A stretch of DNA of 64,000 nucleotides from UBA5195 sp034432755 (GTDB lineage: Bacteria; Chloroflexota; Anaerolineae; Anaerolineales; Villigracilaceae): positions 15,328-79,327 of the forward strand of contig DAOUBQ010000093.1 in the NCBI GenBank assembly GCA_034432755.1. Reading direction: 5' to 3'. Positions 42,601 through 50,312 of this stretch are shown here, piece after piece; the stretch's first letter is position 1, and every line of letters starts with the position of its first letter. The translations under genes and the position numbers were made by a program. The notes under the pieces are model-generated. The model saw only the letters and a program-made list of their open reading frames with translations. It was not told where the DNA came from and did no database searches.

Positions 42601-44129
42601 CGACGCAGCGACTCGGCGCGCTGGTTACGCTGGCGCGCCTGTTGCACCAGTAGGGCATTATCAATGATGGCCGCAACCTGGTTGGCAACGATGTTCAAAA
42701 GGCGAAGTTCATCCTGCGAAATGGATTGGCTGCCCTGGCGATGATTGGAGAGTTGCAAATACCCCAAGAAACGCCCCGCTGAAAGCAGTGGAATCAGGGC
42801 GGTATCGCGCATGGAGGCAGCCTGGGCCAGGTCCTGCAAACCCAAGTCTCCCCATATCGCATCCTGGCTGGCATCCAGGGTCATGATGACTTCCTGGCTC
42901 AAAATACGCTGTTCTGCTGGGCTTTCGGCACGGATGATTGTTTTGTAAATCTGAACGATGTTGTTCGGCAAACCATGAAACGGCATTTGCCCTTCCAGCG
43001 TGCGCCGTTGTTCATCGTACAGTAAAAAACCCAGGATTTCGACATTGAAGAGCGGTGACAAGCCGCTGACCAGCCGCGAGAATAAGTCTTTCAAATCGCG
43101 CAACGAACCAACCGCCTGCGAAAGGTTGGTCAACCCGAATAATTGCGCGTTCCAGCGCTGCTGTTTTTCATACAGGGTGGCATTGCGCAACGCCACGGCG
43201 GCCTGTCCTGTGACGAGTTGCAGGATATTCAGGTCTTCCTCTGAAAAACTGTTGACGGGAATCACACCCACTTCCAACGTGCCGACCAGCAGGCCATAAG
43301 CCATTAGGGGCAGGCCAATATAAGACCCCATCGGCGGCACGCGGCTGCCAAACGGGTCGTACCTGACTTCGGTGAAAGAGCGAGTATCTGGAATGAAAAG
43401 TTCCTTGCGTTGGGCGATTAAGAAACCGGCATATTCCCCAAACTGGCTGCTGCTTTCACGCTGGAGAGCGCGCGCTGCCCCGGTTGCATCACTCATGCGA
43501 TAGGGAATGAGCGACTGGGTACTTTCATCCCAAACTTTTACTTCCAGAAAATCCGAGGCAACCAGCCTTTCGACGTTGACCAGGGTCGCCTGTATGGTTG
43601 CTTCCAGGCTCAGGCTACTCGCAATCGCTTGTCCAAACTCGGAGACAGTTTTGAGCGCCGCGCCTGGAATGATATCTCCCGGCTGTGATTGTCCTGACCC
43701 AAGGGCGCTTTCCGTCCGCCGGATAGCCAGGAGGGTAGCCGGGACAGTGCCTGGAATGCGGTATGAAATCGCATCAACGAGTTTGCCGTTAATTGAAAAA
43801 CGCGCCTGACCTTCAGCGGCGCATAGTTCCAGGAAACTCTCGCTTGGCCTGACCCGGCGGGCGAGGCGTTCGAGGTGGGGAATTTCCCCTTCAAATAACT
43901 CAAACCACTCACGAGCCTTGGGATTCATATATCGAAACTTGCCGCCCGCTTCGATAATCAAGATGGCATCATGATGCGCTTTTTGTTGGATGAAAGCCGG
44001 TTGTGCCGCTTCTTGGGCAGCAGGCCGAAACCTGGGCACCAGAAAGCGCAAGAGAGCCCAGACTATTAATATCAATAACAGTCCGACCAGGAGAAAACCG
44101 ATGCTCAAGAGAGTCGGGCCCTGTGGCAT
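36684..44129 (-). CDS. Giant multi-GAF hybrid-sensor histidine kinase
   Basis: 2481 residues. One membrane helix (about 8-30) is followed by a PAS-like domain (about 50-150). Then come about eleven consecutive GAF domains (about 160-2090), each ending in an ANQAxVAIxNAxL-type helix; the count is by eye. A second PAS (about 2100-2220, ILEAVADGVLVTDPLNKISFVN) leads to HisKA with the phosphoacceptor in ATVSHELRTPMTSIRGY and HATPase_c with NLVDNAYHY, DTGIGIP and GTGLGL. It should be active as a kinase. Little lies outside the membrane, so ligands are probably cytosolic or membrane-soluble. Receiver genes flank it on both sides (gaps 2 and 17 bases). Start has GGAGAG upstream. Confidence 0.93.
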   Translation of the reverse strand: MPQGPTLLSIGFLLVGLLLILIVWALLRFLVPRFRPAAQEAAQPAFIQQKAHHDAILIIEAGGKFRYMNPKAREWFELFEGEIPHLERLARRVRPSESFLELCAAEGQARFSINGKLVDAISYRIPGTVPATLLAIRRTESALGSGQSQPGDIIPGAALKTVSEFGQAIASSLSLEATIQATLVNVERLVASDFLEVKVWDESTQSLIPYRMSDATGAARALQRESSSQFGEYAGFLIAQRKELFIPDTRSFTEVRYDPFGSRVPPMGSYIGLPLMAYGLLVGTLEVGVIPVNSFSEEDLNILQLVTGQAAVALRNATLYEKQQRWNAQLFGLTNLSQAVGSLRDLKDLFSRLVSGLSPLFNVEILGFLLYDEQRRTLEGQMPFHGLPNNIVQIYKTIIRAESPAEQRILSQEVIMTLDASQDAIWGDLGLQDLAQAASMRDTALIPLLSAGRFLGYLQLSNHRQGSQSISQDELRLLNIVANQVAAIIDNALLVQQARQRNQRAESLRRIASLVSSTATLDEILTYSMQELAQLLQVEVGAIFLFYEGEGVMRAHTPSAFGVPEELFDTLSRIVIRPSTYRLTVAGSQRPFLSGNLSKDRRVLPLYQAIVRRLSLESALAVPLIVRGQGIGEMMIGGRRQDMFGTPDLQIASTIASQIAVAIENTRHAGQTDEVLRRKASYVTVMARIMRELNAAVGLKELMRVAYEESLRVAEVECGTALLYEPGHADIESRSAMFFLGHAVSDATRSIIRQSLASGEPVLTEELTDENLPHAGVRSVLVAPICHQGETLGFIELHAGQAGHFDEARVEMIKNIGIQTAIALQTALSYREQQHRMELFRRRSASFKQLTETLQGLRAGYSLEVSLEIIAQGIQKATPFNVVLISLNDLQTGILTRVAGAGFDLQTFAQLQAHQQPWTSVSQLMKPEFEINSLYFIPADQSPVIPGDVQTVTMLEHGGQSPNAWQPDDMLLIPIYDKDDHPLGLISVDAPRDGMRPDTVTIETLEAYATQAALTIASGRALQSFQERVQSLSEEVTREKNLLTFSQRSLPVLLQKDIDHTVLVTNLTQRARHIRAGLQLTEAISRQFDTASALMTLGQQVLTSFDMSISMVARDTLDGPRIVHVLGNLPAGANPQALFGQRNPLRACLQSGETMLSINLDEDEIWHDTPFLTGLRAKSFIAIPVVIHQKTIAAVLAVDTETMPAMSAEDRQVYFQISRQVSVILQNISLLNETRQRLEEVNLLLDFSRQLSGLNPRQILESLLQSALRVVAPAHAGVVLQWDAREEVLVPISAMNYIDDESILNITYHINEGLPGRVFMEKLPRRVDEVNFANDYNLPAENLLKYRKATGGRLPVSSLLVPIQTGTQTMGILVLDNFNTQSAFRPDDEALLLSLTQQVALSLENVRLVQATQERTGQLQALNSIAATLTSSLQREELVSSLLDRMGMVVPYDTAILWLRTESRLVVADARGFNDNEERKGITVEIEDSLLFHEMIRTGQAIAIGDVRTDPRFSTFIDASHLSWLGVPLIAKGEVIGVVATEKAEVHFYTSDIVQLATTFASQAAVAIDNANLFEESVQRAAELDERSQRLALLNQFSAELAGSLNADQVLRLTANQLMAATRSERAMIVLLDPEKHAVLLFVLPDEIARSPIYRSMPDSPALAYLRETLTVYATDDARSDAKLIGLSEFLEDTASLMILPISGSQSIYAIAIQSREFGHFKSNEIELARTIGNQAAIALQNADLYQSTLATAERLAILNQVSFEIGASLNPDDIYRAVHEAASRLMPVDAFIVALHDEETGEVDGVYIVDMGQRISGVRLQAGQGLTGHVIATGQPILTLQSSEVDAQGGVTIGEKGTPHSIVVVPMVSGGKVIGALSAQSYQFNAYTENDQQILSTLANQATVAIQNARLLAETQKFALTLEQRVIERTAELEHEQRNTETLLRILTEVSASLDLDRALSRTLALLNEAIGAEQGTVMLLNPEDNTLYYRAGYGYVTQDSHAARKSSSFKLKIGEGLAGWVVKHRQSVLIDDLYLDPRWVISQSSQDHRSAIVAPLVVGEDVIGAIMVFHRKVGFFTEDSLEMVRAIGAQVAISINNAQLYELIRDQAERLGSMLRSQQVEASRQTAILEAVADGVLVTDPLNKISFVNASAERILSLSAEQLLGKPVENFAGLFGKSSQTWVQVVKSWSQNPEQHHAGEMYAEQISLETGQVVLVHLSPVIWRKEFLGTVSIFRDITHEVEVDRLKSEFVATVSHELRTPMTSIRGYVDILLMGAAGALNENQSHFLEIVKNNTERLNILVNDLLDVSRIEAGRISLSIQPVDLVEVTRDIATRFTQRSQAENKAMQISVMAEESTPRALADTERIRQVIENLVDNAYHYTPAGGKIQVELHKNDGMLQIDVKDTGIGIPLEQQERVFDRFFRGEDPLVLATPGTGLGLSIVKQLVEMHRGKIWMFSTGVPGQGSTFSFTIPAYQPEE

Positions 44130-44146
44130 GACGGCATCTCTCCTGC

Positions 44147-45052
44147 CTATGCCCTGGCCGCCGTCCCGGCATCTTGGCGGCGCGCTTCAGCAGCCAACTC
44201 GGTAATTTCACGAATATCGGCAAATGAGGTTTGGGATGGCGATACCAACCCAATCGCAAGGGTCATGAGCGGAAATTGCTCGCTCTGCCCATCGGGGCCA
44301 GGCGCGAGGATAAAACCTTGCTGACGGTCAATAAAGTTATAATGGGTTTGTACTTCCTCTGCAAAACGTTCTTTCAGCCGGGTTCTCACCCCACTCGAAG
44401 CGCCTTCTCTTGTAATAATGATGAAATTATCTCCCCCGGCATGGCCGACAAAATCGGCGGGAGTTCCCAACTCGTCCAGTACCTCGCCAATCAACATGCC
44501 GGTAAACCGTAAGACATCATCCCCGGCAACAAAGCCATACACATCTTTGAACGGCTCAAAATAGTTGATTCGAATATCGAGGAAAGCCCAGCCCGTCTCG
44601 CGGATAATTTTGCGCAATTGCTCTTCGATAAGGCGACCCGCTGGCAGGCCAGAACGCGGGTCGGTGAGGCTCTCACGCTCTGAGCGACGGATGGCACCCT
44701 GGACGCGCAATTTGAGTTCCTCGATGTCAAACGGTTTGGTGATGTAGTCATCTGCGCCCAGTTCCAAACCCTGTAAGCGGTCGCTGCGCTCATCTTTCTG
44801 CGTCAGAAAGATGACAGGGATGTGGCTGGTGCGCATGTTCGTCCGCAGGGTGCGGCACACTTCATAGCCGTCGATATCGGGCAGCATGATGTCTAGCACA
44901 ATCAGGTGCGGCAACGCATGGCGCGTTTTTTCAAGCGCATCGGAACCGCGCATGGCTGTATCGACATCATAGCCCAGGCCGCTGAAGTAAATTTTCAGCA
45001 TGGTAGAGATATCAATATCGTCTTCCACGATCAACAGGCGGGCTTTTCCCAT
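44147..45052 (-). CDS. Response regulator with degenerate GGDEF domain
   Basis: 301 residues from the ATG at 45052 (GGGAGG upstream). The receiver (1-120) has LIVEDD, the phosphoacceptor in LIVLDIMLPDIDGYEV, and KPFD. A GGDEF-like domain follows (about 130-290), with DPRSGLPAGRLIEEQL at its start. The active-site loop reads GHAGGDNFIII: GGDNF instead of GGDEF. Loss of the glutamate usually abolishes or weakens diguanylate cyclase activity, so it may be a GTP or c-di-GMP receptor, or an inactive output. It is just upstream of the kinase gene. Confidence 0.88.
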   Translation of the reverse strand: MGKARLLIVEDDIDISTMLKIYFSGLGYDVDTAMRGSDALEKTRHALPHLIVLDIMLPDIDGYEVCRTLRTNMRTSHIPVIFLTQKDERSDRLQGLELGADDYITKPFDIEELKLRVQGAIRRSERESLTDPRSGLPAGRLIEEQLRKIIRETGWAFLDIRINYFEPFKDVYGFVAGDDVLRFTGMLIGEVLDELGTPADFVGHAGGDNFIIITREGASSGVRTRLKERFAEEVQTHYNFIDRQQGFILAPGPDGQSEQFPLMTLAIGLVSPSQTSFADIREITELAAEARRQDAGTAARA

Positions 45053-45065
45053 AACGAGCCTCCCA

Positions 45066-46154
45066 TCATGATTGGCGCCGCGCTTTTTTTGCATTACGGC
45101 GCACTGCTTCGATTTGTTCAGGCGTTACCGCGCGCTCGAAAGAGCGAAAACCGCTCAAGCGAAAGCCGTGCTTTGCGGCAATGTGCGAAATTTCCTCTAC
45201 GCGCGCGCGGCTAATTTCCTTGCCAAGCGTATAGTCTTCAAAACGGCCCTCCAGGGCCAGAGCCATGGTCTCTGCCATACAGGCATACGATTTACCAGGC
45301 GGAAATCCAAAATTAAAGTGGAAATCAACGGGGCCTGGCACATCGACCATGCCGCCGTCAATCACTAATATATCATCGCGCGCCGCAGCCACCATTGCAG
45401 ATACATCACGGGGGCGGGCCACATCACACACAACTGCGCCGGGCATCAGGTCTTCAGGACGAATAATATCATGAACGGCGCTGGTGACCGTCAAGATGAG
45501 CTGGGCGCGCCGCAAGACATCCATCGAGGTACTGACGCGCAACTTGGCCTTTGCGGTTGGCTGCCAGCGCTCACGCAAGGCTTCGAGCGCATCGGCGCGG
45601 CGTCCTACTAAGTATAACTCACCTACCGCACCTGCGAGAAGTTCTGCGCAGACTTTTCCTATTGCGCCGGTTGCTCCAACCACAGCAACAGTGGCGCACG
45701 AGATTGGAATGTCCATTATATCAGCAGCCTTCTTAATCGATTCGACCGCCAGCGAAACGGTGTAAGAGTCCCCGGTGGTAACGGGAACATTCAGCGCGTT
45801 TGCAATGGTGATCCCCGCATCGCCGATGACCGATGTAAAAGCGCCCAAGCCCAAGATGTCCGCACCCAGCCGTTCGGCCAGTTTCCCCGTTTCAATAATT
45901 TTTCGATAAACTGTTTTTTCCGGTAACTCCAACATTCTTTGTGGCGTGTATGGGCAGGCAACAAACCAACCTTTGATTTGCTTGCCTGTAGCCTCCGAGG
46001 TGATGCCCTCGATTTCAGAGATATAGACCGGCGGGAAAAACGTCGAAAAGAAATTTATCTGGCGTTCGCTGAGCAATTTTCCTAAGAGTGGGTATTTTCG
46101 GCTAACATCACGTTTGGGGTCAATGGGATGAATGATAAAAGCAAAAGTGTCCAT
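45066..46154 (-). CDS. Acyl-ACP reductase (AAR)-like short-chain dehydrogenase
   Basis: 362 residues. The architecture matches cyanobacterial long-chain fatty acyl-ACP reductase: an N-terminal region with ADILGLGAFTSVIGDAG, the NAD(P)H loop VVGATGAIGKVCAELL (158-173), and PGKSYACMAETMALALEG, which aligns with the cyanobacterial segment ACFAEAILLEFEG. That places Cys292 at the catalytic thioester cysteine. It would reduce acyl-ACP to fatty aldehyde. No aldehyde deformylating oxygenase is nearby, so an alkane product is unlikely from this locus. A shikimate-dehydrogenase-like annotation is the alternative. Three bases from the upstream gene's stop. Confidence 0.75.
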   Translation of the reverse strand: MDTFAFIIHPIDPKRDVSRKYPLLGKLLSERQINFFSTFFPPVYISEIEGITSEATGKQIKGWFVACPYTPQRMLELPEKTVYRKIIETGKLAERLGADILGLGAFTSVIGDAGITIANALNVPVTTGDSYTVSLAVESIKKAADIMDIPISCATVAVVGATGAIGKVCAELLAGAVGELYLVGRRADALEALRERWQPTAKAKLRVSTSMDVLRRAQLILTVTSAVHDIIRPEDLMPGAVVCDVARPRDVSAMVAAARDDILVIDGGMVDVPGPVDFHFNFGFPPGKSYACMAETMALALEGRFEDYTLGKEISRARVEEISHIAAKHGFRLSGFRSFERAVTPEQIEAVRRNAKKARRQS

Positions 46155-46157
46155 GAA

Positions 46158-47438
46158 TTACCAGGATTCTAACCCTTCATCTTCTTGATCGCGGGGATAC
46201 AAGCGGATATGGGCATTGGCGTTGCGCATCTTATGATGGTCGCTGTCTTCATACTTAACATCCCGGTCAATAATCCGACGGTCTTTTGATGCAGCCAGAA
46301 CGACATCTGATTCAATGGTGCGGGCTGGGAAGATAATCATGCCGGCGCCAATGCGGCAGTTATGCCCCACGGCTCCACCTAACACAGGCCGGTTAGAGGG
46401 TTTAAGTTCATTGTGGCCATCTAAGGCTTTGATGGGCGAAGGAATCAAATTATAGTCGGTAAACGTTGAGCCAGCGCCGATGAAGGTGTTGCGGCCTACC
46501 ACGCACATCTGCAAACAGGTATTTTGGGCGACCATTGAGTGGTCCATAATCGTGGTCATAAACAGGGATGCCCGGAATGGCAGGAATGTGCCATTGCCAA
46601 CCACGGAGAGCATCAACTGGCAGCCTTGCGAGATGTTTACATTATCGCCAATGGTGCAGTTTTCGATGACTGCGCCAGCATTGATGGTCACGCCATCGCC
46701 AATTGTTGTCGGTCCGTGAATGATGGCCGTTGGGTCAATGACGCAATTTTTGCCAATTTTGACCAGCGATGAGCATTCTAAGAGTTGCTTGCCTTCATAC
46801 AGAGCCGTAGCCAAAATTTTGAGTTTAAAGGCCAGGTCGTTGTTGAGACGGGTTTCAAAGCGCAAACCGCGCGCAAACAACCCAAAAACGCCATCTGCAA
46901 TGAAAACGTGCGTCCAGCAGTCTATCGCCATCATTGCTCGACGCGGCACCTGGTATACCAGGTCTCCTCGCTGGTCGGCCATGTAGGTGGGAACATGATA
47001 GTACCCCACTTCTTTGGCCTGCATATCAATGACAAGCGGGTCAACATCTGCTTCGGGGCCGTTGGGGTAATACCACAGGTCAGCCAGGTATAGATTCCCT
47101 GCCGGGGTATATGAGACAGAAAGCGGCAGGGCGTGTTCTCGAAAGGCAGGGTCATCCATTGAGAACGCGGCACGCACGGGGCGTTTGCGGCGTTTTGCCT
47201 GTGAGATAAATTCGGCGATGAAATATTCGTCGAAAAACAGGTTGTCGCGATACACCAACATTGGCTCTCGCAACAAAGGCACCCGCTGATGGGGTAAGAG
47301 TTCTAGCTCGCGGGTGGTGTAGGGGGCCAGGATGTTTTTCTGCAATAACCAGAGCGGCTGAGCCTGGAGTATCAAGTCACGAGCAGGGACGTTGAACGGT
47401 GAAATTTTTCGAGGGGCCTGCAAAATTATCTTCAACAT
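46158..47438 (-). CDS. Left-handed beta-helix (hexapeptide repeat) protein
   Basis: 426 residues. The C-terminal half (about 220-380) is a run of hexapeptide turns (IGKNCVIDPTAIIHGPTTIG, VVGRNTFIGAGSTF), the fold of acyl- and nucleotidyl/acetyltransferases such as LpxA and GlmU. The N-terminal about 200 residues resemble the region preceding the helix in GlmU-like multidomain proteins, but no nucleotide-binding GxGTRL motif is seen. An acyltransferase role would fit the acyl-ACP reductase next door; this is inference. It is flanked by 3-base gaps on both sides. Confidence 0.72.
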   Translation of the reverse strand: MLKIILQAPRKISPFNVPARDLILQAQPLWLLQKNILAPYTTRELELLPHQRVPLLREPMLVYRDNLFFDEYFIAEFISQAKRRKRPVRAAFSMDDPAFREHALPLSVSYTPAGNLYLADLWYYPNGPEADVDPLVIDMQAKEVGYYHVPTYMADQRGDLVYQVPRRAMMAIDCWTHVFIADGVFGLFARGLRFETRLNNDLAFKLKILATALYEGKQLLECSSLVKIGKNCVIDPTAIIHGPTTIGDGVTINAGAVIENCTIGDNVNISQGCQLMLSVVGNGTFLPFRASLFMTTIMDHSMVAQNTCLQMCVVGRNTFIGAGSTFTDYNLIPSPIKALDGHNELKPSNRPVLGGAVGHNCRIGAGMIIFPARTIESDVVLAASKDRRIIDRDVKYEDSDHHKMRNANAHIRLYPRDQEDEGLESW

Positions 47439-47441
47439 ACG

Positions 47442-48065
47442 TCAACTCATGGGGGCCTTTTCAATCAAAATAGTACACGCAGAATCGCCACAGGCGAGGC
47501 AATCTGTTTCTTCGACCTGGTAAAACTTGCCGCCGCTCATCCAATAGAGTGATTCTTGCAACAGTCCCACTGCCATCTGACAACACGGACGGTCGGCTGT
47601 GCGTTGCCAACAAAGTGGGCAGCGTTCGATGTGCCATAGAAGGACTTTATCCCGGTCTTCCAGCCGAACTCGTTGGTCGCTATACTTATTGAAAATCTCG
47701 GCCAGTGCAGATGCGCCTGCTTTGAAACGGGTCTCAGCCGGCAGCAGGCGAAAGGTCAGGTCAGTTAAACCATGCAAAGACCCAAATTCACGCAGACTAT
47801 GTTGAAAACAGGCGCGGCCAATCCGCAAAGCAACCCCCTGCCCGCCATGCGGCCCGTAAAAGCCCTCCAGCGCGCCGTGCAGACTGCTGATAGAGTCAAA
47901 GGAAAGTTCCTGATTATACTGTTGGCCTGAAATGTTATTGATTAAATCCGTCAGACAAGCCAGGTTCAGGATTGCATGTACCCCGTTTCGCCCCAAAATC
48001 TCTTCCATCGCCTGGAGGATAATTCGTCCCATGCGGTCAGGGTAATAAAATTGGGCGGTAGTCAT
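47442..48065 (-). CDS. V4R-type cysteine-rich domain protein
   Basis: 207 residues. The C-terminal half contains CPLC (about 153-156), CC (about 164-165), and the closing CLACGDSACTILIEK. This matches the 4-vinyl-reductase (V4R) fold, a small-molecule or metal-binding sensor domain related to the heme-NO/oxygen family. The N-terminal half is helical. Role inferred: ligand or redox sensing for the operon. The start shares one base with the upstream hydrolase stop (TGATG). Confidence 0.7.
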   Translation of the reverse strand: MTTAQFYYPDRMGRIILQAMEEILGRNGVHAILNLACLTDLINNISGQQYNQELSFDSISSLHGALEGFYGPHGGQGVALRIGRACFQHSLREFGSLHGLTDLTFRLLPAETRFKAGASALAEIFNKYSDQRVRLEDRDKVLLWHIERCPLCWQRTADRPCCQMAVGLLQESLYWMSGGKFYQVEETDCLACGDSACTILIEKAPMS

Positions 48066-48862
48066 CAGGTGGGATTCGCTTCCTCATCCAAGAACGCTTT
48101 CAGGTTTTCCATAAAATCTTGGGGCGTATCCAACATAACAAAGTGCTGGGCGCGTTCCCAACGGACAATTTTTGCGCCTGGAATGCCTTGAATGAGCGGC
48201 TGCCACTGCCGGGGATGAACGATATTGTCGCGGTCGCCATACATTCCCATCACAGGAATCTTGATTTGCGGCAGCATTGGGCGCAAGTCGGTGCGACGAA
48301 GAGAGGCGATACTGCGCAGAAAAGATTCCACGGTGGTGCTGGATAAATCTTTGTCCATCATTTCGGGAAACCGTGGGTCGGCGCAAATAAAAGGGGAGGC
48401 AATTTTCATGGCTCCCCGAAATGCCCACATCATGTTAAAAAGCATAAATGCAATAAACCGATACCCGGCCAGTTTGAGCGGAATTGCCAGCGAACTGCCA
48501 ACGATGGGGGAGCCAATTACAACGACTTTTCGGACGCGGTGTGGGTATTGGATTGCGACAGATAGGCTGACTGTGCCGCCCATGCTGTGACCAACCAGGG
48601 GGGCCTGGGCAATTCCGAGACGGTCCATGAACTGGTCAACCAGGCTGACGAAATCCTGCACGGCGTAGGTGTCACGTTTTTTGCCTGATTCTCCAAATCC
48701 CCAGAAGTCGAGGGCATAGGTGCGATAATAGCGGCCCAAATAGGCCATGGTCTCTTGCCAAAGCCCCCAAGAGCCCAGCCAACCGTGTAATAAAATTACC
48801 GGTCGGCCCCGCCCATAGACCTCATAGTGAACGATGCCCTGGTCAGTAGTAATTGATGACAC
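48065..48862 (-). CDS. Alpha/beta hydrolase, intact triad
   Basis: 265 residues. Oxyanion motif LLHGWLGSWGLW (about 24-35), nucleophile Ser93 in LVGHSMGGTVSL, acid in MYGDRDNIVHP, base in RAQHFVMLDTP. The N-terminus IVHYEVYGRGRPVILLHGW is nearly the same as in the protein at 35511-36296, its catalytically altered paralog at the other end of the operon. An esterase, thioesterase or lipase acting on the pathway's acyl chain is plausible; the substrate is unknown. Third gene of the operon. Confidence 0.88.
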   Translation of the reverse strand: MSSITTDQGIVHYEVYGRGRPVILLHGWLGSWGLWQETMAYLGRYYRTYALDFWGFGESGKKRDTYAVQDFVSLVDQFMDRLGIAQAPLVGHSMGGTVSLSVAIQYPHRVRKVVVIGSPIVGSSLAIPLKLAGYRFIAFMLFNMMWAFRGAMKIASPFICADPRFPEMMDKDLSSTTVESFLRSIASLRRTDLRPMLPQIKIPVMGMYGDRDNIVHPRQWQPLIQGIPGAKIVRWERAQHFVMLDTPQDFMENLKAFLDEEANPT

Positions 48863-48880
48863 GTTGTTCTTCGCAACTTC

Positions 48881-49423
48881 TTATTTGTCCCCGCCATCCA
48901 TCTCGGCTAGAATGCTGTAGAGCAACTCAAGCAGGACGTTTTTGACGGTGGCTTTATCACTGGCAACGCACGGCAAAAGTTTGACCTTGCCATCCAATCG
49001 CAAGGCGTGACGCATGTCGTCGATATCCCAGGCATCGGCCATATCTTGTTTGTTGGCGGCAACGACATAGGGAGTGGGCGCATAGGCGCGGAAGGTTTCG
49101 AGGATAGAACGCGCTTCACGGAAGGTTTCAGGGCGGGTGCTGTCTACCATGACGATGAAGCCCAGCATCCCCTCGGAGAGGATTTCCCACATGAAATCGA
49201 AGCGCTTTTGACCTGGAGTGCCAAACAGATAGAGTACCAGGTCTTCATCCACGGTGATGCGGCCAAAGTCCATAGCTACCGTGGTTGCATTCTTGACTGC
49301 GCGCTCCCCGTCCGCTGAAACTTTCCGTTCCGTTGACACCACATCAATTTCACTGACAGAGCGGATGAATTCCGTTTTGCCAGCGCTGAAAGGGCCAGTG
49401 ACCACCATTTTTACGGTCTGCAT
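48881..49423 (-). CDS. Small Ras-like GTPase
   Basis: 180 residues. G1 is TGPFSAGKTEFI (about 9-20), G3 region is LFGTPGQKRFDFMW (the usual Asp is Gly, as in many bacterial members), and G4 is ANKQDMAD (about 123-130). It belongs to the bacterial MglA/Arf-like small GTPases that act as polarity or assembly switches, often with DUF4388 or Roadblock partners. Here the DUF4388 gene is directly upstream (26-base gap). No Roadblock or MglB-type GAP gene is visible. Confidence 0.88.
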   Translation of the reverse strand: MQTVKMVVTGPFSAGKTEFIRSVSEIDVVSTERKVSADGERAVKNATTVAMDFGRITVDEDLVLYLFGTPGQKRFDFMWEILSEGMLGFIVMVDSTRPETFREARSILETFRAYAPTPYVVAANKQDMADAWDIDDMRHALRLDGKVKLLPCVASDKATVKNVLLELLYSILAEMDGGDK

Positions 49424-49449
49424 AATGCCTCACCCAAAAAAAGAATTTT

Positions 49450-50271
49450 TTAAATAGACCGGATTCGCGTAATTAAGCGATTGACCAGAGATTTTTGCTC
49501 TTCGCGGTTCTGGACTGTGACCTGCGGGCGGGCCCGTTCAACAGAGACCGGCGCACCCTCGGGCCGCACCACTTCAACTAGGCCGGCCTGCAAAAGGCCG
49601 TAAACAATCCGCCGGATTTCCAGGTCGCTCATCTTGGCGGCGGATGCAATCTGCTGGATGGTGTTGCGGGGGTTGATGTAGGAAACCACGCGCCACTCTT
49701 CCACGCTCAAGTTCATTTTTTGCATGGATGTGCCAGGGCGTTCGATAAATTTAAGCGCCATATCGAGGCTGGGAATTTCATCCTGTAACTGTTCCCACTC
49801 GCGCAATTGGCGGGCGCCCTCGATGATCAGATTTTCCAGGTCGAGCCGCACGGTAATCCGGTCTTCGGGGGGCGTCAAATCGTTTTCGAAGCGGAAGGAA
49901 CCCTCCACCCAGGTAAATAAACGCCGCACGACATCCGTAAAATAAGATTGCAATGAATTCAGGATGTCATCTTGAGACATGTAACCGGCATTGATAAGCA
50001 ACAGGCCAAGTTCCTTATCGCTGACTTGCACAGCGCGGGTTTGGATGGCGCGCAATTGACCGGTGGTCAGTTTATTAGCACGGTGCAAAACCGATGCCAG
50101 GCGGCTGTCTTCCTGCCCAATTTGGGCGTAGGCAAGTTTACCATCCCGAAATGCCACCTTTGCGGCTTCGGCTGGTCCCTCAATGACCAATGTGCCTGTT
50201 TTATGGGCTAAATTGATGAGGTTTAATAATTGCGTAACCGTAAAATCTCGAAGATTCCCGCGGAGCGCCAT
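49450..50271 (-). CDS. DUF4388 (PatA-like N-terminal) protein
   Basis: 273 residues. The N-terminal MALRGNLRDFTVTQLLNLIN and KTGTLVIEGPAEAAKVAFRDGKLAYAQ is the DUF4388 domain found in PatA-type regulators and near small GTPases. The middle is helical, and residues about 190-245 look like a winged helix (NTIQQIASAAKMSDLEIRRIVYGLLQAGLVEVV). It may be the adaptor that links the GTPase to transcription or assembly. First gene of the ten-gene operon, behind a promoter at 50341-50313; its Shine-Dalgarno is weak. Confidence 0.82.
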   Translation of the reverse strand: MALRGNLRDFTVTQLLNLINLAHKTGTLVIEGPAEAAKVAFRDGKLAYAQIGQEDSRLASVLHRANKLTTGQLRAIQTRAVQVSDKELGLLLINAGYMSQDDILNSLQSYFTDVVRRLFTWVEGSFRFENDLTPPEDRITVRLDLENLIIEGARQLREWEQLQDEIPSLDMALKFIERPGTSMQKMNLSVEEWRVVSYINPRNTIQQIASAAKMSDLEIRRIVYGLLQAGLVEVVRPEGAPVSVERARPQVTVQNREEQKSLVNRLITRIRSI

Positions 50272-50312
50272 GAGTCATCTCGTCTGATTAGGGTAAATGG
50301 ATGCTAGAGAGA

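Noticed and set aside
36684..44129. Assembly fusion of several kinase genes
   Set aside because: Only one HisKA/HATPase pair and one membrane helix occur, and the GAF-linker pattern is continuous in one frame.
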